Assembly: GCA_035642125.1 (NCBI GenBank)
Contig: DASQSZ010000112.1
Coordinates: 1 to 13,900 of the forward strand
From: CALAED01 sp937891035
GTDB taxonomy: Bacteria > Actinomycetota > Actinomycetes > Streptosporangiales > Streptosporangiaceae
Length of the DNA: 13,900 nt
Direction: 5' to 3'
Positions within the stretch are counted from its first letter, which is position 1, and each line of letters starts with the position of its first letter. The notes beneath the pieces are model-generated. The model saw nothing but the letters and a program-made list of their open reading frames with translations. It ran no database searches and was not told the origin of the DNA. The position numbers and the translations under genes were made by a program. Below are positions 12,765 to 13,900 of this stretch, piece by piece.

Positions 12765-13034
12765 ATGGTACGTACCCCGCTGACCGACGAACAACGCGAC
12801 CGGGGTCGCGCCCTGGGTCAGGTGCTGCGGGCCGCGCGCGGCCCGCGGAGCGCCGCCGTCGTGGCCCACGAGGCGGGCATCTCGCTCGACACGCTACGCA
12901 AGATCGAGCGTGGCGCGATCGCGGCGCCGGCCTTCTTCACGGTCGCCGCCCTCGCCCGCGTGCTCGACCTCGATCTGGCCGACCTGGCCCGCACCTTGAT
13001 GCCTCCCAACGAACGCACCACACTCGCCGGCTGA
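12765..13034 (+). CDS. Small XRE-family helix-turn-helix regulator
   Basis: This 89-aa protein is almost entirely one XRE/Cro-type helix-turn-helix (about residues 14-72): GQVLRAARG, then VVAHEAGISLDTLRKIERG as the turn and recognition helix, then FFTVAALARVLDLDLADLA. No second domain for ligand binding is present. ATG 12765 is chosen for size and for the -10 box 7 nt upstream; an in-frame extension far upstream is antisense to map and not credible. It is divergent from map with a 36-bp gap, so it probably controls map and itself. Similar small regulators beside a type I map gene occur, as I recall, in Streptomyces. Target unproven. Confidence 0.85.
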   Translation: MVRTPLTDEQRDRGRALGQVLRAARGPRSAAVVAHEAGISLDTLRKIERGAIAAPAFFTVAALARVLDLDLADLARTLMPPNERTTLAG

Positions 13035-13049
13035 CCCGGACCGACCAGG

Positions 13050-13900
13050 TCACCACGCGATGGGCACGGCGAGCGGGCCGCGTACGGAAAGCGGCGGGCG
13101 CCAGACCAGCTCGCCGGGCGCGACGGCGAGCCGCAACCCCGGAAACCGGTCGAGCAGCGCCAGTAGCGCGACCTGGCCCTGGATCCGGGCGAGTGGGGCG
13201 CCGAGGCAGAAGTGGATGCCGTGCCCGAAGCCCAGATGCGGGTTGTGCGTGCGCGTAATGTCGAACGTCGCCGGCTCGGCGAAGTGGGCCTCGTCGTGGT
13301 TGGCCGAGGAGTTGAGCGGGACGACCGCTTCGCCCTTGCGGATCCGTACCCCGCCGAGCGCGACGTCGGTCAGGGCGACCCGCAGCAATAAGAAGTCGGC
13401 GGGGCAGTCGTACCGGAGGATCTCCTCGACGGCGGGCCCGATCAGCGACGGATCGGCGCGCAGGGCGGCGAGCTGATCCGGATGCCGCATCAACAGCACC
13501 ACGCCGGAGGCGATGAGGGCCATCGTCGTCTCCTGCGCGGCCAGCAACAACGATGTGGCCAGGTCGATCAGCTCTCCCTCGCTGAGCCGTGCCTCGTTGT
13601 CCCTCGCCTCGATCAGCCCGGTCAGCAGATCGTCGCCCGGCCGAGCGCGCTTGATCGCGATCAGCCGGCGCATGTGGTCGGCGCACTCGTGCTGGGCGGC
13701 GGCCATCTCGGCCATGCTGTGCTGCATCGGCGTGACGATCACGCGCGACCAGGTCCAGAAGCGCTCCCGATCGTCGGTGGGCACGCCGAGAAGCTCGCAG
13801 ATCACCGCGGTCGGCAGCGGGAAGGCGAACTCTTGGATCAGGTCGACCGGCGGTTGCCTGGCGCCCATCTGATCCAGCAGGCCTAACGTGATCTGCTCGA
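13050..13900 (-). CDS. Cytochrome P450 (C-terminal two thirds; truncated by window edge)
   Basis: This is a soluble bacterial class I P450, a heme monooxygenase fed by ferredoxin. The frame is open to the right edge, so the N-terminal part (roughly 120 residues) lies outside. Visible motifs, in order: VDLIQEFAFPLPTAVICELLG (before the B-C region of the fold's middle helices), the I-helix AQETT, the K-helix EEILR, and the heme loop GFGHGIHFCLGAPLAR with the thiolate Cys. The I-helix usually reads (A/G)G(H/Q/D)(E/D)TT; here the Gly is Ala. The heme loop ends in ARIQ where most relatives have ARLE. Resemblance is to the CYP105/107-like actinomycete enzymes; substrate cannot be told. It is convergent with the XRE gene, with a 15-nt gap. 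Confidence 0.93.
   Translation of the reverse strand, partial: EQITLGLLDQMGARQPPVDLIQEFAFPLPTAVICELLGVPTDDRERFWTWSRVIVTPMQHSMAEMAAAQHECADHMRRLIAIKRARPGDDLLTGLIEARDNEARLSEGELIDLATSLLLAAQETTMALIASGVVLLMRHPDQLAALRADPSLIGPAVEEILRYDCPADFLLLRVALTDVALGGVRIRKGEAVVPLNSSANHDEAHFAEPATFDITRTHNPHLGFGHGIHFCLGAPLARIQGQVALLALLDRFPGLRLAVAPGELVWRPPLSVRGPLAVPIAW

Overview
The window is about 70% G+C, uses many GTG starts, and packs genes tightly with overlapping ATGA/GTGA junctions. That fits a high-GC actinomycete (Streptomyces, Streptosporangiales or a relative). The genus is inferred, not proven.

Layout. The left edge holds the N-terminal 89 codons of a Pro/Gly-rich protein on the minus strand. A divergent promoter region follows. 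The core (479-10904) is a complex I-like cluster on the plus strand, nuoA-B-C-H then nuoI-J-K-L-M-N. It has no nuoD, nuoE, nuoF or nuoG. Between nuoH and nuoI lies an antisense gene for a membrane protein with a C-terminal ComEA-like helix-hairpin-helix domain. htpX (membrane zinc protease) follows nuoN on the plus strand. Then come a minus-strand type I methionine aminopeptidase, a divergent small XRE-family regulator, and, convergent with it, a cytochrome P450 cut by the right edge.

How the genes may work together. The cluster keeps the peripheral Fe-S proteins NuoB and NuoI with all canonical cluster-binding cysteines, and all seven membrane subunits. It lacks the NADH-oxidising module (E, F, G) and NuoD, the partner that forms the quinone pocket with NuoB. 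Many charged residues known to be needed for proton translocation in E. coli complex I are replaced: NuoM Glu144, Lys234 and Glu407; NuoL His254, Lys305 and Lys399; NuoN Lys247; NuoA Asp79 and Glu81; two Glu of the NuoH PEAE motif. The open frames and tight translational coupling argue against simple decay. I infer a conserved, repurposed complex I-like membrane assembly. It may borrow NuoD from a full complex elsewhere in the genome, and may pump poorly or not at all. Partial second nuo clusters followed by htpX are, as I recall, known from Streptomyces; the substitution pattern and the inserted antisense gene are the parts most worth checking.

Regulation. Four start codons (nuoA, the antisense gene, the aminopeptidase gene and the XRE gene) lie 6-7 nt after a TANNNT -10 box and lack a Shine-Dalgarno sequence, which suggests leaderless mRNAs. 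The aminopeptidase and XRE promoters face each other within 36 bp. I saw no tRNA, rRNA, CRISPR array or insertion sequence.
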